Positions 25,497 to 34,947 of a DNA stretch of 44,748 nt are shown here, piece by piece; positions within the stretch are counted from its first letter, which is position 1, and each line of letters starts with the position of its first letter. The notes under the pieces are model-generated. The model was not told the origin of the DNA, ran no database searches, and saw only the letters and a program-made list of their open reading frames with translations. The stretch is from contig JAAYBJ010000246.1 in NCBI GenBank assembly GCA_012730105.1, positions 1-44,748 on the forward strand. Direction: 5' to 3'. The DNA comes from Candidatus Hydrogenedentota bacterium. Its GTDB lineage: Bacteria; Hydrogenedentota; Hydrogenedentia; Hydrogenedentales; CAITNO01. The position numbers and the translations under genes are program-made.

Positions 25497-25535
25497 TTAC
25501 TCAATATGTTGAGTAATTTTACTCAATATATTGAG
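25497..25535 (-). promoter_or_regulatory. Tandem palindromic operators upstream of the AAA/DUF4143 gene
   Basis: TTACTCAA-TATG-TTGAGTAA (25497-25516) and CTCAATATATTGAG (25522-25535) are two near-identical palindromes whose centres lie 22 bp apart, about two helical turns. The nearer is 19 nt from the start codon and just upstream of the ribosome site. This layout suits a dimeric repressor binding both sites on the same face. Confidence 0.7.
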
Positions 25536-25661
25536 ATAATTCAAGGCAAGAAAAACCCCTGAGCGTATAGTATTGAAGTTAAACATCATAAGTGGAACAA
25601 AACATCAGGTCTTACGTCCCATATTCCGTGTTCTTCCGTGAATTCCGTGGTTGGCATCGTC

Positions 25662-27656
25662 CTATTTCTTCCACACACACCGGTAATTAAAGCGCCGGTT
25701 GGGCGCACTGTCGCCGTGCATGCAGAGGGAGATAGGGTCTTTCAGTTCAACGGGGTTGTCACACCAGTGGAAGTCAAAGGTCAGGGCGTCACCATTAAGC
25801 GCAAGCAATGCACGCGGCACGGCGATCTCGAGTTCCTTTTCGCCACGGCGGTATTCCAAGGTTCCCTGTGCCACCCAGGGACCGTCAGCGCTGTCGGACG
25901 CGTAGCGCATCAAGGTGGTGTTGGTATCGCTGATCACCGGTTGGTTGATCAGAAAATCATAGCCAAACCAGCCAGTGCTGTTGTCCTTGTCCGCATCAAT
26001 CAGCAGCAGCATCCAGTTGGGGTCCGTGCTGGGGGTCAACGCCTCATGGGTGGCGGCATAGAAATGGACATTTTCATCGTCCACAGCGGTCTTGCAGGTA
26101 ATGATGTCGTTGCGGCCTGAGGTGTCCGTGTAATGCAGGCCGCCGTAGCCGTTGTAATCCCGGTGGGCCGTGTCCCCGACGGTGTCCCGGTATTCGACCG
26201 TGACGGCTGCCCAGTCCTCAAACGCGCCGTCAATGGTTATGGGGGTGACGCCGCTCGATTCAGGCACCGGCCGGACCCCCTTGTAGCGGCGGATATTTTG
26301 CGCCATCTGCATGTAGTAATTGTCGGTATAGCCCCCTTTCATGGGATGGATGCAGCGGTTGAATTCCGCATTGTACTGGTCCACAAAGAAGAAATTACTT
26401 TTACGGCGCATGAAATCAGCGGGGTTATCCGGTGGACGGCCGTACTTCCCCGCCGTCCATTCGTTCCAGTCGTTGATATACAGGAACTGCGGGTCTTCCT
26501 GAAGTGCTTCATCCCAGCGCTGTTGAAAATAGATGCCGTAGCCTTCCGGATTTTCCACCGTTTTGCCGAGCCAGGGCACATGGGTAGGCACCGGAAGGTC
26601 GAATTCATTCAGTTCGGGCTCGCCGTGTTCGCGGGTCCAGCATTTCCCGGTCAGGCTGGACGGGTGTTGCGCAGGAGTGACGGCGGCCTGCTCCTTCACC
26701 CCCTGGTGCAGGGAGAGCAATTCTTCAGGTTTCATCGCCTTCACGTTTTCATTGCCCAGATCGTAGCCGAAACTCCAGTAATCTTCCGTGCCGATGGCCC
26801 GCTTGCCCGCCCATTCGTAATAGCCCCACCACATGGTGCGCAGCGTAAAGAAGTCCTTCACTTCCTGCGTATAATCGACGTAAAACTCTTCCGTATAGTA
26901 GGGATCATTATAATGGGGGTGATTCGGGTCAGTTTTGGCCGCTGCGTCGTAATGCAGGTTGGGATGCTGAATGCCGCCCCGATTGGCGTCTACGGAGGGT
27001 GTTCCGTTATACAGCAATAGCGGTTTCCCGTCCCAGTAAAACCAGAGATCCTCATATCTTCTTTCTTTGTAGATGCGTTCATACAGGTCCTGAACCACGG
27101 TGATGCAGGGTCCGTTGAAGGCCCAGAAGATAAACTGGGGCACCTTGTTACCCTCGGCCTTCATCTGCTGCATGGTGGAGAACACGACGTCCCATTCGTC
27201 CCAGTAGCGCACGGCGTTGGTGACGTCCATGACCAGCACGTCCACGCCCGCATCGGCCAGCATGGACATGTCTTTGCGTACCACGTACGGATCGCGGCTG
27301 AGAAAATAGCCCATCTCCGGTTCGCCCCAATGATAGGAACCCTCGGTCCATAAGGGATGCGCGCCGTCCAGCCGTGCGGCGGGGTCCTGCGCCAATATCT
27401 TGTTCACATCCGCGGTGAACGGGCTTTTCATGCCGTGCAGGGAATCAGCGTGCCAGGTGATATAAAAGATACCCACCACGCGGCGCTGCCCGTCCTTTAC
27501 CGGTCCCGCTTCGGCCAGATCCGGCATGGTCCGGCCAAGCGCGTCCGTCGCCACCCAGGTGTCGGCATAGAGATCACGATAATAGGGTTCGTTATCAAAG
27601 GCGGCGGCGGATAGCAGCATATTTGCAATAAAAATAACTGTGGCAGCGGTTCGCAT
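25662..27656 (-). CDS. Secreted GH71/GH99-like TIM-barrel protein with C-terminal CBM9-like domain
   Basis: 664 aa from the ATG at 27656, chosen because RTAATVIFIANMLLSAAA forms a signal peptide and AGGA lies about 10 nt upstream; the frame extends 22 codons further. The catalytic part reads like the glycoside hydrolase 71/99 group: VVGIFYITWHADS, then MGYFLSRDPYVVRKDMSMLADAGVDVLVMDVTNA, here split as two recognisable stretches, and FLYINDWNEWTAGKYG with acidic residues near the barrel end. From about residue 505 (VTPITIDGAFEDWAAV) a DOMON/CBM9-like carbohydrate-binding domain runs to the end. GH99 enzymes are endo-mannosidases, but the substrate here cannot be stated. It is divergent from the glycosidase at 27904, with 247 bp between them and no recognised operator. 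Confidence 0.75.
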   Translation of the reverse strand: MRTAATVIFIANMLLSAAAFDNEPYYRDLYADTWVATDALGRTMPDLAEAGPVKDGQRRVVGIFYITWHADSLHGMKSPFTADVNKILAQDPAARLDGAHPLWTEGSYHWGEPEMGYFLSRDPYVVRKDMSMLADAGVDVLVMDVTNAVRYWDEWDVVFSTMQQMKAEGNKVPQFIFWAFNGPCITVVQDLYERIYKERRYEDLWFYWDGKPLLLYNGTPSVDANRGGIQHPNLHYDAAAKTDPNHPHYNDPYYTEEFYVDYTQEVKDFFTLRTMWWGYYEWAGKRAIGTEDYWSFGYDLGNENVKAMKPEELLSLHQGVKEQAAVTPAQHPSSLTGKCWTREHGEPELNEFDLPVPTHVPWLGKTVENPEGYGIYFQQRWDEALQEDPQFLYINDWNEWTAGKYGRPPDNPADFMRRKSNFFFVDQYNAEFNRCIHPMKGGYTDNYYMQMAQNIRRYKGVRPVPESSGVTPITIDGAFEDWAAVTVEYRDTVGDTAHRDYNGYGGLHYTDTSGRNDIITCKTAVDDENVHFYAATHEALTPSTDPNWMLLLIDADKDNSTGWFGYDFLINQPVISDTNTTLMRYASDSADGPWVAQGTLEYRRGEKELEIAVPRALLALNGDALTFDFHWCDNPVELKDPISLCMHGDSAPNRRFNYRCVWKK

Positions 27657-27903
27657 AGTTGGTATTCCTGGGATTGAAAGGTCTGTATTGAAAACAAGTT
27701 CTTTGTATATTACACTGAACAACGAGTGTATCTTTAATCACATGACAAGAACAAGCCTTGTGCACAGGATGAAAGCAAACACAACCGCGTGATTACGACG
27801 ACAAACACCCGGGAAGTCCGGCATAGTCGGACGTGGTCAGACTCAGCCGCACAGGGGCAGTGTACGGAACCGCCTGTTGACATTTCAGCGAAGGAATATG
27901 CCG

Positions 27904-29928
27904 ATGAGTAACACCACGCATAAGATCAGCGTCATCCTACTCGCCTTTTCGGTTGCAGCCTCAGCCTTCTCCCAATCTGCGGACAAACCACTGAACGAAC
28001 TCCTCCCCGAAGTCCACTGGTCTGAGAAACGACCCTGGACCGGTCGTGATAATGACAGCGGCGCGGTCCATTGCCTGGGCAATGGCCGCCTGTGCGTCTA
28101 CGAACAGGGTCCGGACATCATACAGGTCTTCGGCCCGCCCTACAGCGCCACCACTATCGGCCGCATGGACCTCAAGGGCGACGGATTGTCCTGCATCTCG
28201 CAACGGGTATGGGGCACGGCGGTATGGCGGCATACAGTTAGTCGTGACGGGGCCCCTGTCGCCGTGATAACGGATTTTGTTTGTGATGCATTGCCCGCCC
28301 TGGTGCGCGTAGTCCATGCGACATCTCCCGTTACTTTTTCCTATAAACCCGATCCGGAACTCCGACTTGCAGCGTATGAATCCCCGGAGATGCAGGCGCA
28401 CGGCGCCACGGACGGGCTCCTGGTGGAAACACCCATCGGCATACCGCTGGTGCCTTTCGGCCGGTACCCAATGCCCTGCGCTGTTTTTAATCAGATTGCA
28501 TGGAAAGGTGCGGTCAGCGTTGAAAAAACGGATGCAGGCATGTATTTTTCCTGCGACCCCGGTGAAACATGCCTGTATATCACGGGCGGTCCCGAACTTG
28601 AAACGTGCCTTCAGCACATGGAGGCTGTTTTGACAGCGACGCCGGGCGTGTTGTTGCGGGAAACGCTGTCGGCATGGGAGACCTTTACCGCTTCAGGTCG
28701 TGACTTCGATGCTGAACTGCCTGCCGATGTGCCCGGGCGCGCACGACTCTTGCAGGTACTCGATGATACGGCGGTGATGATAAAAACGCAGCAGGCGGCG
28801 GAAGGCGGCATACTCGCCGGCTACCCCTATCATCTCGGTTATGTGCGCGACCAGTACGGCACGCACCGCGGCCTTGTCGCATTAGGTCACGAGGAAATGT
28901 CGCGCGATATCCTCCGGTTTTACTGGGAAGTGTTTCAGCGAGGCGGTCAAATCCGCAACGCCCAGGCCTTCGGTTTCCCCGGGGTCTATCATGTCCATGA
29001 AAATGACGATGTGGAAATTACCGGCTACATCACCTTGCAGGCCTTCGACTATCTGCAGCGCACGGGGGACAAGGCGTTTGTCCGGGAGATACTGCCCATG
29101 CTCGAATGGGCGTGGGAGGTGCAGCAGCGTTATCTCGTCAAGAACATGCTGCCTTTCAACGGGGATGAGACCTACGTCGCCGGGGGTATTCTGCCCCGGT
29201 CCGCGTTGAACGATGGCTCTGCCGAAGCCACCCTGCTCTTTATTGAAAGCGGTGCACTGCTGCTTGACTTTATTGAGGAAATGAACCTGTGGGATGCAGT
29301 TCGTGTGGCGCGGGCGCGAGAAACGGTAAGCCTTGTACGCAATGCCTTTCGCGACAATTTCCTGAAAGACAGCAGGTTGATTACAAACAATCCCGCACGG
29401 GGGTCGGCAGCGCCCATGCCCCGCACACGACATGGCGTCTGTGAACGATGCATGAGCGTCGAATGGACCCTGCGCACGAATAACGGCCGTTATGTGTGCC
29501 TTTCCTGTTTGAATGAAGAGCCGCTGCCGGCCGCACTAACCGAAGTGTTCCTGCTGCAATCTGTTAGCCTGACACCCCTGTATTTCCATGCTTCACTGCC
29601 TGCCGCAGAAGATCTTCGGCCCGAAGTGGAAGCCATCGTGACGGGATACAAAAACACCGGAAAACTTCCCTCGCGGCCCGATGGCAACGTAGCGGTAGGC
29701 TATGATTACGGATTGCTGCTGTATGCCCTCACTGAACTCAGCCATCCCATGGCCCGGGACCTCTATGACAAGACCCTTGAACTTGCGGATGACACGGGCG
29801 CCTGGGCGGAATATTATCGGGACCATCAGCCCGCAGGCACCCGCTGCCGCCCGTGGGAAAGCGCCATCAACGTGGAGGCCCTGCTGCACTGGATTGAGAC
29901 TGGGAATAAAACGCCGGGACGAGAGTAA
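27904..29928 (+). CDS. Secreted six-hairpin glycosidase-like protein with zinc-ribbon-like insert
   Basis: About 674 aa from the ATG at 27904. GAAGGA lies 8 nt upstream, whereas for the ATG at 27898 it would be only 2 nt away. Signal peptide: ISVILLAFSVAASAFSQ. A beta-rich N-terminal half leads to an (alpha/alpha)6 barrel resembling GH15/GH65/GH116-like six-hairpin glycosidases: YPYHLGYVRDQYGTHRGLVALG, NGDETYVAGG and the C-terminal CRPWESAINVEALLHW. Conserved acidic residues are visible in GDE and RDQ, but I cannot name the pair used in catalysis. Near residues 515-545 is a Cys-x2-Cys...Cys-x2-Cys insert (VCERCMS and VCLSCLN), unusual in this class. It probably acts in the periplasm. Confidence 0.75.
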   Translation: MSNTTHKISVILLAFSVAASAFSQSADKPLNELLPEVHWSEKRPWTGRDNDSGAVHCLGNGRLCVYEQGPDIIQVFGPPYSATTIGRMDLKGDGLSCISQRVWGTAVWRHTVSRDGAPVAVITDFVCDALPALVRVVHATSPVTFSYKPDPELRLAAYESPEMQAHGATDGLLVETPIGIPLVPFGRYPMPCAVFNQIAWKGAVSVEKTDAGMYFSCDPGETCLYITGGPELETCLQHMEAVLTATPGVLLRETLSAWETFTASGRDFDAELPADVPGRARLLQVLDDTAVMIKTQQAAEGGILAGYPYHLGYVRDQYGTHRGLVALGHEEMSRDILRFYWEVFQRGGQIRNAQAFGFPGVYHVHENDDVEITGYITLQAFDYLQRTGDKAFVREILPMLEWAWEVQQRYLVKNMLPFNGDETYVAGGILPRSALNDGSAEATLLFIESGALLLDFIEEMNLWDAVRVARARETVSLVRNAFRDNFLKDSRLITNNPARGSAAPMPRTRHGVCERCMSVEWTLRTNNGRYVCLSCLNEEPLPAALTEVFLLQSVSLTPLYFHASLPAAEDLRPEVEAIVTGYKNTGKLPSRPDGNVAVGYDYGLLLYALTELSHPMARDLYDKTLELADDTGAWAEYYRDHQPAGTRCRPWESAINVEALLHWIETGNKTPGRE

Positions 29929-29934
29929 GGTTCT

Positions 29935-29970
29935 GTCCGATCGGTCTGATCGGTCTGATCCGTCCGATAG
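29935..29970. repeat. Nonamer repeat, four units
   Basis: GTCCGATCG, GTCTGATCG, GTCTGATCC, GTCCGATAG fill the 47-bp space between two convergent genes. It has the same 9-bp period and GTC-x-x-AT core as the repeats at 5263-5354, 11424-11450 and 14748-14907. Confidence 0.65.
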
Positions 29971-29975
29971 ACCTT

Positions 29976-30782
29976 CTATCCTTTCTTCGCCTCAAGCGGC
30001 ACTTCCACAAATTCCGTTTCCACTCTATCCCCTTTCATGTGGAACAGGCGGTAACCGCGCGCCTCGGTTTTGTCGAAGTTGCCGCGTGTGGAAGAGCAGC
30101 ACGCCGTGGTGGCGAACAGAACGCCCCCCTGTTCCTCCACCTGATTCCCGTGCCAGTGTCCGGCTGCGGCCAGGCGAAGCATTTTCCCTTTGAAGACGTC
30201 CAATACCGTGTCGGCATTGAGGATGCGATAACTCGCCGTATTCGGATTCAGGGGATGATGACAAAACAGGGCTATGGGCGTTTCCGGCGGAACAAGCGCG
30301 GCCTGCTCACGCAGCCAGGCCAGTTCCGTGTCAGCCACGGAGACATCGCTTTTAACCCCGTCGCAGGAATTAAACCCGATAAAAGTCCAGCCGTGATATT
30401 CATGCACCCAATGAACCGGACCGAATACGGCTGTATAGTTGGCATAAATGTCCTCGTCGCGCATAAAAACATCATGGTTGCCCGGCAAAATATGCCAGGG
30501 CCGCTGAAGTTTAGCCAGGGCTGCCTTGGTCTGATCCAATTCCTCACGCGCGCCGGCTGTCGCCACATCACCCGCCACAATGACCGCCTTTACGCGGACA
30601 TCGGCGTTAATCTGGGCGATGGCCCGGTCCAGTATGGCCACACTCGGGACATCTTTGATGTGGCAATCATTAAGCACGGCAAAAGTAAATCCTGCGTCCG
30701 CCTGCTGGCCAAAGGCCAGGCGCGCACCGCATACCCCCGTCGCGCACAGGGTCAGAAACTGCCTGCGTGTCTGATGAAACAT
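29976..30782 (-). CDS. Exported calcineurin-like metallophosphoesterase
   Basis: 268 aa. The N-terminus TRRQFLTLCATGVCGARLAFG is a twin-arginine-type or Sec signal. All metallophosphoesterase motifs are present in order: Asp-x-His in LNDCHIKD, Gly-Asp in VAGDVATAG, GNHD in LPGNHDVF, the His pair in FCHHPLNP and Gly-His-x-His in AAGHWHGN. These bind the dinuclear metal centre that hydrolyses phosphoesters; the substrate is unknown. The gene is convergent with the glycosidase at 27904 and divergent from the fucosidase at 30996. Confidence 0.92.
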   Translation of the reverse strand: MFHQTRRQFLTLCATGVCGARLAFGQQADAGFTFAVLNDCHIKDVPSVAILDRAIAQINADVRVKAVIVAGDVATAGAREELDQTKAALAKLQRPWHILPGNHDVFMRDEDIYANYTAVFGPVHWVHEYHGWTFIGFNSCDGVKSDVSVADTELAWLREQAALVPPETPIALFCHHPLNPNTASYRILNADTVLDVFKGKMLRLAAAGHWHGNQVEEQGGVLFATTACCSSTRGNFDKTEARGYRLFHMKGDRVETEFVEVPLEAKKG

Positions 30783-30995
30783 CGGTAAAATCTCCCGCTA
30801 TTCTTGTGAAGATACAGGCCAGGGCAACTACCACGGACACAATAGTTGGAATGTATCACGAACCGGACAAAACAAGCAAAAAGAAATATCCATACGACAT
30901 TTTTTCTGTCAACCGGTTCCATCCACAACGTACGAGGCAACCCCTATCTGCTATGATAGTTCCATCGAGTCAATCCTTAACAAGGGAGTTTCACC

Positions 30996-33425
30996 ATGAG
31001 CACGCTAAGCGTTTTGGGAGTGTTGATGCTTTCAGGCATTTTCTGCGCAACGGGACCGGGGGAGATGACCTTACTATTCAATGCTCCGGCGGACGCCTGG
31101 ATAAAAGCCCTGCCCCTTGGCAACGGCCGTATTGGTGGCATGGTCTTTGGCGGGGTAAAACAGGAACGGGTGGCCCTGAATGAGGACAGCCTCTGGTCAG
31201 GCGGCCCGCAGGAGGCGGACAACCCCGAAGCGCTGGAGGCACTGCCCGAAATCCGGCGACTGCTGTTCGCGGGCAAGGTCGAGGAAGCCGAGCGCCTGGC
31301 GAACGCGAAGCTGGTATGCAAAGGCGCGGGCTCAGGACTGGGCAACGGCGCCTATGACCCCTACGGTTCGTATCAAGCGCTGGGCGACCTGCGCCTGTTT
31401 TTCGCCTCAGATGACACGGTTACCGACTATCGCCGATCCCTGGACTTGTCCACGGGCGTGTCGCGCGTTAACTATACCCAGGGAGAGACCGCCTATGAAC
31501 GGGAATATTTCATCAGCGCCCCCGACGGGGTAATGGTCATCCGCATGACGGCTGCAGGCCCCGGCACACTGGACTTTGAGGCGGTATTGGAACGGGATCC
31601 GAAAAGCGGCAGCCACCGTTGGAAAAATGACGGCCGACTGGAGCCCTTTGCTGACACGGAGGAAAGCATTGCGCCTGTCAGGGCCGTTGCGGAGGGTAGC
31701 AAACTTATACTGCAAGGCGCCACCGCTCCGAATGGCGGGCTGCGCTATGCCGCGGCACTCGCCGTTTCCGAAACGGACGGGCAGCTTTCCTTTTCCGGGA
31801 ACAGGCTTCAGATGCGCGGAGCGCACACGGTTACGCTCCTGTTAAGCGCCGCCACCAGTTTCCGCCACGCGGACCCGGCGATGCGGTGTATTGGTGAACT
31901 CGATGCAGCCGCCGCCAAACCCTATGCGGCCCTGCGAGAAGCCCATGTCAACGAGCATGGCTCCTTTATGAACCGCATATCTCTTGTACTGGAAGGTCCC
32001 GACCATAGCGCTGTTCCCGTTGACGAGCGACTGCGCGCCCTGCGCCGTGGCGAAAAGGACCCGGGGCTCATGGCGCTTTATTTCCAATACGGACGCTACT
32101 TGCTTCTTGCCAGCTCCCGTCCCGGCACGCTTCCCGCCAACCTGCAGGGCATCTGGTGCGATCACATGCAGGCGCCGTGGAACGCTGATTATCACCATAA
32201 CATCAACGACCAGATGAACTACTGGCCCGCGGAAGTCACCAACCTCCATGAATGCCATAAGCCCTTCCTCGAATTTATTGACTCCCTGCGCGTGCCCGGG
32301 CGGAAGACGGCCTCGGTGCACTACGGGGCAAGGGGGTGGGCGGTGCATACCATCTCCAACATCTGGGGCTTCACCTCGCCCGGCGAACACCCGAGCTGGG
32401 GCGCGTTTAGCGCGGCGGGCGGTTGGCTGTGCAGGCACCTTTGGGAACACTACGCCTTCTTCCCCGAGCGCGATTATCTGGAATGGGCGTACCCGATTAT
32501 GCGCGAATCCGCCCTGTTCTATCTCGATTTTCTGGTGGAAGACCCCAAAACCGGTTTCCTGGTAACGGGGCCGTCCAACAGCCCGGAGAACAGTTACCGC
32601 ACAGCGGACGGGCAGACAGCCCGCGTGTGTCTCGGACCGGCTATGGATGTCCAGATCATCCGGGACCTCTTCACCAACTGCATCCACGCGGCTGAGATTC
32701 TCGGGATTCAGGATCCCGACGTGGAAAGCATGAAGGAAGCGCGCGAACGGTTGGCGCCGAATAAAATTGGAAAGCACGGCCAACTTCAGGAATGGCTGCT
32801 GGAAGATTATGACGAACCCGAACCGGGGCACCGGCATATGTCGCATCTGTATGCGCTGCATCCGGGCGAGGCCATCACGCCTGAAGCGACACCGGAACTG
32901 TCCCGGGCCGCCCGGATTACCTTGGAACGACGGCTGGCCCACGGTGGCGGCCATACGGGATGGAGCCGCGCCTGGATGATCAATTTCTTCGCGCGTTTGC
33001 ACGACGGCAACGCCGCCCATGAGAACCTGCGCGCACTGTTGGAAAAATCCACCATGCCCAACCTCTTCGACGACCATCCGCCGTTCCAGATCGATGGCAA
33101 TTTCGGTGGCGCGGCGGCTGTCGCGGAAATGCTGCTCCAGAGTCACGACGGCGTGGTGCGTCTGCTGCCGTCTCTTCCAGATGCCTGGCCCAACGGTTCC
33201 GTGCAAGGCCTGCGTGCTCGCGGCGGCTTTGAAGTGGATATCACATGGAAAGCGGGCCGGTTGGTGGAAGCCCTTTTACGCTCCGATTATGGACAGCCCT
33301 GCATTGTGAATGCGCCCATTCCCGTGACGGTACACGAGGGAAGCAAAAATATCACGGAGAATGGCGCTTCCTTTGCCACGGAGAAAGGTGTTGTCTATAG
33401 CGTTCGTCCGGCAAGCACCCCTTGA
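30996..33425 (+). CDS. Alpha-L-fucosidase, GH95 family
   Basis: 809 aa, with AAGGGAG before the ATG and a signal-like N-terminus ([17 protein letters not shown]). The N-terminal GH95 beta domain shows [36 protein letters not shown] and [11 protein letters not shown]. The helical barrel has [20 protein letters not shown]. The Asn pair (402/404), Glu531 in SPEN and Asp700 in FQIDGNFGG correspond to the asparagines, catalytic acid and Asp described for Bifidobacterium AfcA. The family inverts and cleaves terminal alpha-1,2-L-fucose or, in some members, L-galactose. Length matches the family. It is near a fucose-isomerase-like gene but apart from any transporter. Confidence 0.95.
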   Translation: MSTLSVLGVLMLSGIFCATGPGEMTLLFNAPADAWIKALPLGNGRIGGMVFGGVKQERVALNEDSLWSGGPQEADNPEALEALPEIRRLLFAGKVEEAERLANAKLVCKGAGSGLGNGAYDPYGSYQALGDLRLFFASDDTVTDYRRSLDLSTGVSRVNYTQGETAYEREYFISAPDGVMVIRMTAAGPGTLDFEAVLERDPKSGSHRWKNDGRLEPFADTEESIAPVRAVAEGSKLILQGATAPNGGLRYAAALAVSETDGQLSFSGNRLQMRGAHTVTLLLSAATSFRHADPAMRCIGELDAAAAKPYAALREAHVNEHGSFMNRISLVLEGPDHSAVPVDERLRALRRGEKDPGLMALYFQYGRYLLLASSRPGTLPANLQGIWCDHMQAPWNADYHHNINDQMNYWPAEVTNLHECHKPFLEFIDSLRVPGRKTASVHYGARGWAVHTISNIWGFTSPGEHPSWGAFSAAGGWLCRHLWEHYAFFPERDYLEWAYPIMRESALFYLDFLVEDPKTGFLVTGPSNSPENSYRTADGQTARVCLGPAMDVQIIRDLFTNCIHAAEILGIQDPDVESMKEARERLAPNKIGKHGQLQEWLLEDYDEPEPGHRHMSHLYALHPGEAITPEATPELSRAARITLERRLAHGGGHTGWSRAWMINFFARLHDGNAAHENLRALLEKSTMPNLFDDHPPFQIDGNFGGAAAVAEMLLQSHDGVVRLLPSLPDAWPNGSVQGLRARGGFEVDITWKAGRLVEALLRSDYGQPCIVNAPIPVTVHEGSKNITENGASFATEKGVVYSVRPASTP

Positions 33426-33728
33426 GATATTGGTTTCAGGAAAACGACCATAAGGACACATCTCTTTCGGCCAAGTAACAAAATCCTTTTCTGTCCTTGG
33501 GGTCCTTTCTTACCTTTCCACATAGGTACCCCAAGTTCTATAGCGCAAGAATAAGGCAAATTTTCCCAGTATCACCCAGACACGGGATTCCCAGAAATTT
33601 CCTTGGTAAAAACGCCTGAATGAAATTTCTTTTGCCTAAACGAAACCAAATTTGCAATAGTTGCGAATTCCATGAGGTGCCTCGTATACTGATGGTTCGC
33701 TTGGGAGCTACGGAAGAAAGGGTGCGCG
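33426..33728 (+). promoter_or_regulatory. Intergenic region with candidate promoter for the M19 gene
   Basis: In this 303-bp gap a sigma-70-like pair is visible: TTGCGA (33661-33666), 18-bp spacer, TATACT (33685-33690). It would start transcription about 32 nt before the GTG of the dipeptidase gene. The rest is AT-richer than its neighbours and shows no gene, and I see no clear terminator for the fucosidase. Confidence 0.4.
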
Positions 33729-34910
33729 GTGTCAATAGGGTATACGAACAGCAATGATAGCCTGGCGCCTGCCACGGGCTTCACGTACAGGAAAGCCCAT
33801 TTCTCGCCCATGGCCTACCTGTGGCTGCGCATGGTGAACCGCACCCGCCTGAGGAAACCCTACCGGGCATCCGAAGAGGCGAAACGCCTTCACGCGACAC
33901 TGACCGTGGCGGATCTCCATTGCGACGCCCTGCTTTCCAACCGCGACCTGCTGGCACGCAGCCGCAGGGGACATGTCGACATTCCCCGCATGCGTGAGGG
34001 GAATGTGGCCCTTCAATTTTTCTCCTTACCCACAGTGGCGCCGGTGCGCGCGGGCATTCCCTGGCTGCCCCTGGATACGGACGCGATGACGCCGCTGCTG
34101 GCGGCGGAACACTGGCCCGCGAAAACAAGAAAAAGCTCCTGCGAACGGGTATTGTACGGCGCCAGCCTGCTTCGGGATATGGAGGCCCGCTCCGCGGGAA
34201 TGTTCCGCCTTATCAGAACGACGGCACAGCTTGACATTTTTTTAAACGAGCGGCGCACAAACCCCTTGTTGACGGCAGGTGTCCTGGGGGTGGAGGGACT
34301 GCATAGCCTTGAAGGCCGTGTGGAAACCCTGGATATTTTTTACGATGCCGGGGTGCGCACAGCGGGCCTCGTGCATCTGGCCGACAATAACCTGGGCGGC
34401 TGTGCTCACGGCAAACATCGCAGCGGGCTTACTCCTTTTGGCGAAGCCGTGTTAAAACGCATGGAAGAAAAGAACATGCTGGTCGATTTCGCCCATGGGT
34501 CGGCAAGGCTCCTGGACGACCTGCTTGCCTGCTGCACGCGCCCGCCGATCCTCTCCCATACCGGGCTTAAAGGCGCCCATGATAATGAACGCAATATCAC
34601 CGATGCGCATGCCCGCGGCATTGCCGCAAAAGGTGGTGTCATCGGCATTGGCTTTTTCCCCTGGGCCATCGGTTCCTGTTCCATGAAGGCGTTGCTCAAG
34701 ACGCTTGTTTACGCCGTGGACCTGGTCGGCCCGGATCACGTCGCGCTGGGATCGGACTGGGACGGCATGGTAATCACGCCCTTTGACGCTTCCGGCACGG
34801 TCCTGGTCACCGACGCGCTTTTGAAACATGGCCTTGACGAAGACGATATTGCGAAGATCATGGGCGAAAACGTCATCCGCGTCCTGCGCGAAACCCTGCC
34901 GGACGCGTAA
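33729..34910 (+). CDS. Membrane-dipeptidase family protein (peptidase M19)
   Basis: 393 aa from a GTG at 33729 with GAAAGGG a few bases upstream; an ATG 27 codons later is an alternative start. M19 (renal-dipeptidase-like) motifs are clear: the zinc-binding His-x-Asp in VADLHCDALL, the bridging Glu in LGVEGLHSLEG, His in VDFAHGS and LSHTGLKGAHDNERN, and Asp in LGSDWDGM. The family hydrolyses dipeptides, some with a D-residue at the C-terminal side. No signal peptide is obvious, so it may be cytoplasmic. It lies 37 bp before the fucose-isomerase-like gene, possibly in one unit. Confidence 0.92.
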   Translation: MSIGYTNSNDSLAPATGFTYRKAHFSPMAYLWLRMVNRTRLRKPYRASEEAKRLHATLTVADLHCDALLSNRDLLARSRRGHVDIPRMREGNVALQFFSLPTVAPVRAGIPWLPLDTDAMTPLLAAEHWPAKTRKSSCERVLYGASLLRDMEARSAGMFRLIRTTAQLDIFLNERRTNPLLTAGVLGVEGLHSLEGRVETLDIFYDAGVRTAGLVHLADNNLGGCAHGKHRSGLTPFGEAVLKRMEEKNMLVDFAHGSARLLDDLLACCTRPPILSHTGLKGAHDNERNITDAHARGIAAKGGVIGIGFFPWAIGSCSMKALLKTLVYAVDLVGPDHVALGSDWDGMVITPFDASGTVLVTDALLKHGLDEDDIAKIMGENVIRVLRETLPDA

Positions 34911-34947
34911 CCGGGGCAATGAAAGGTCCCGCACAAGGAGATGAAAC

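Noticed and set aside
31842-33206. 454-codon minus-strand frame inside the GH95 gene
   Set aside because: It is antisense to conserved GH95 catalytic segments and has no plausible family.
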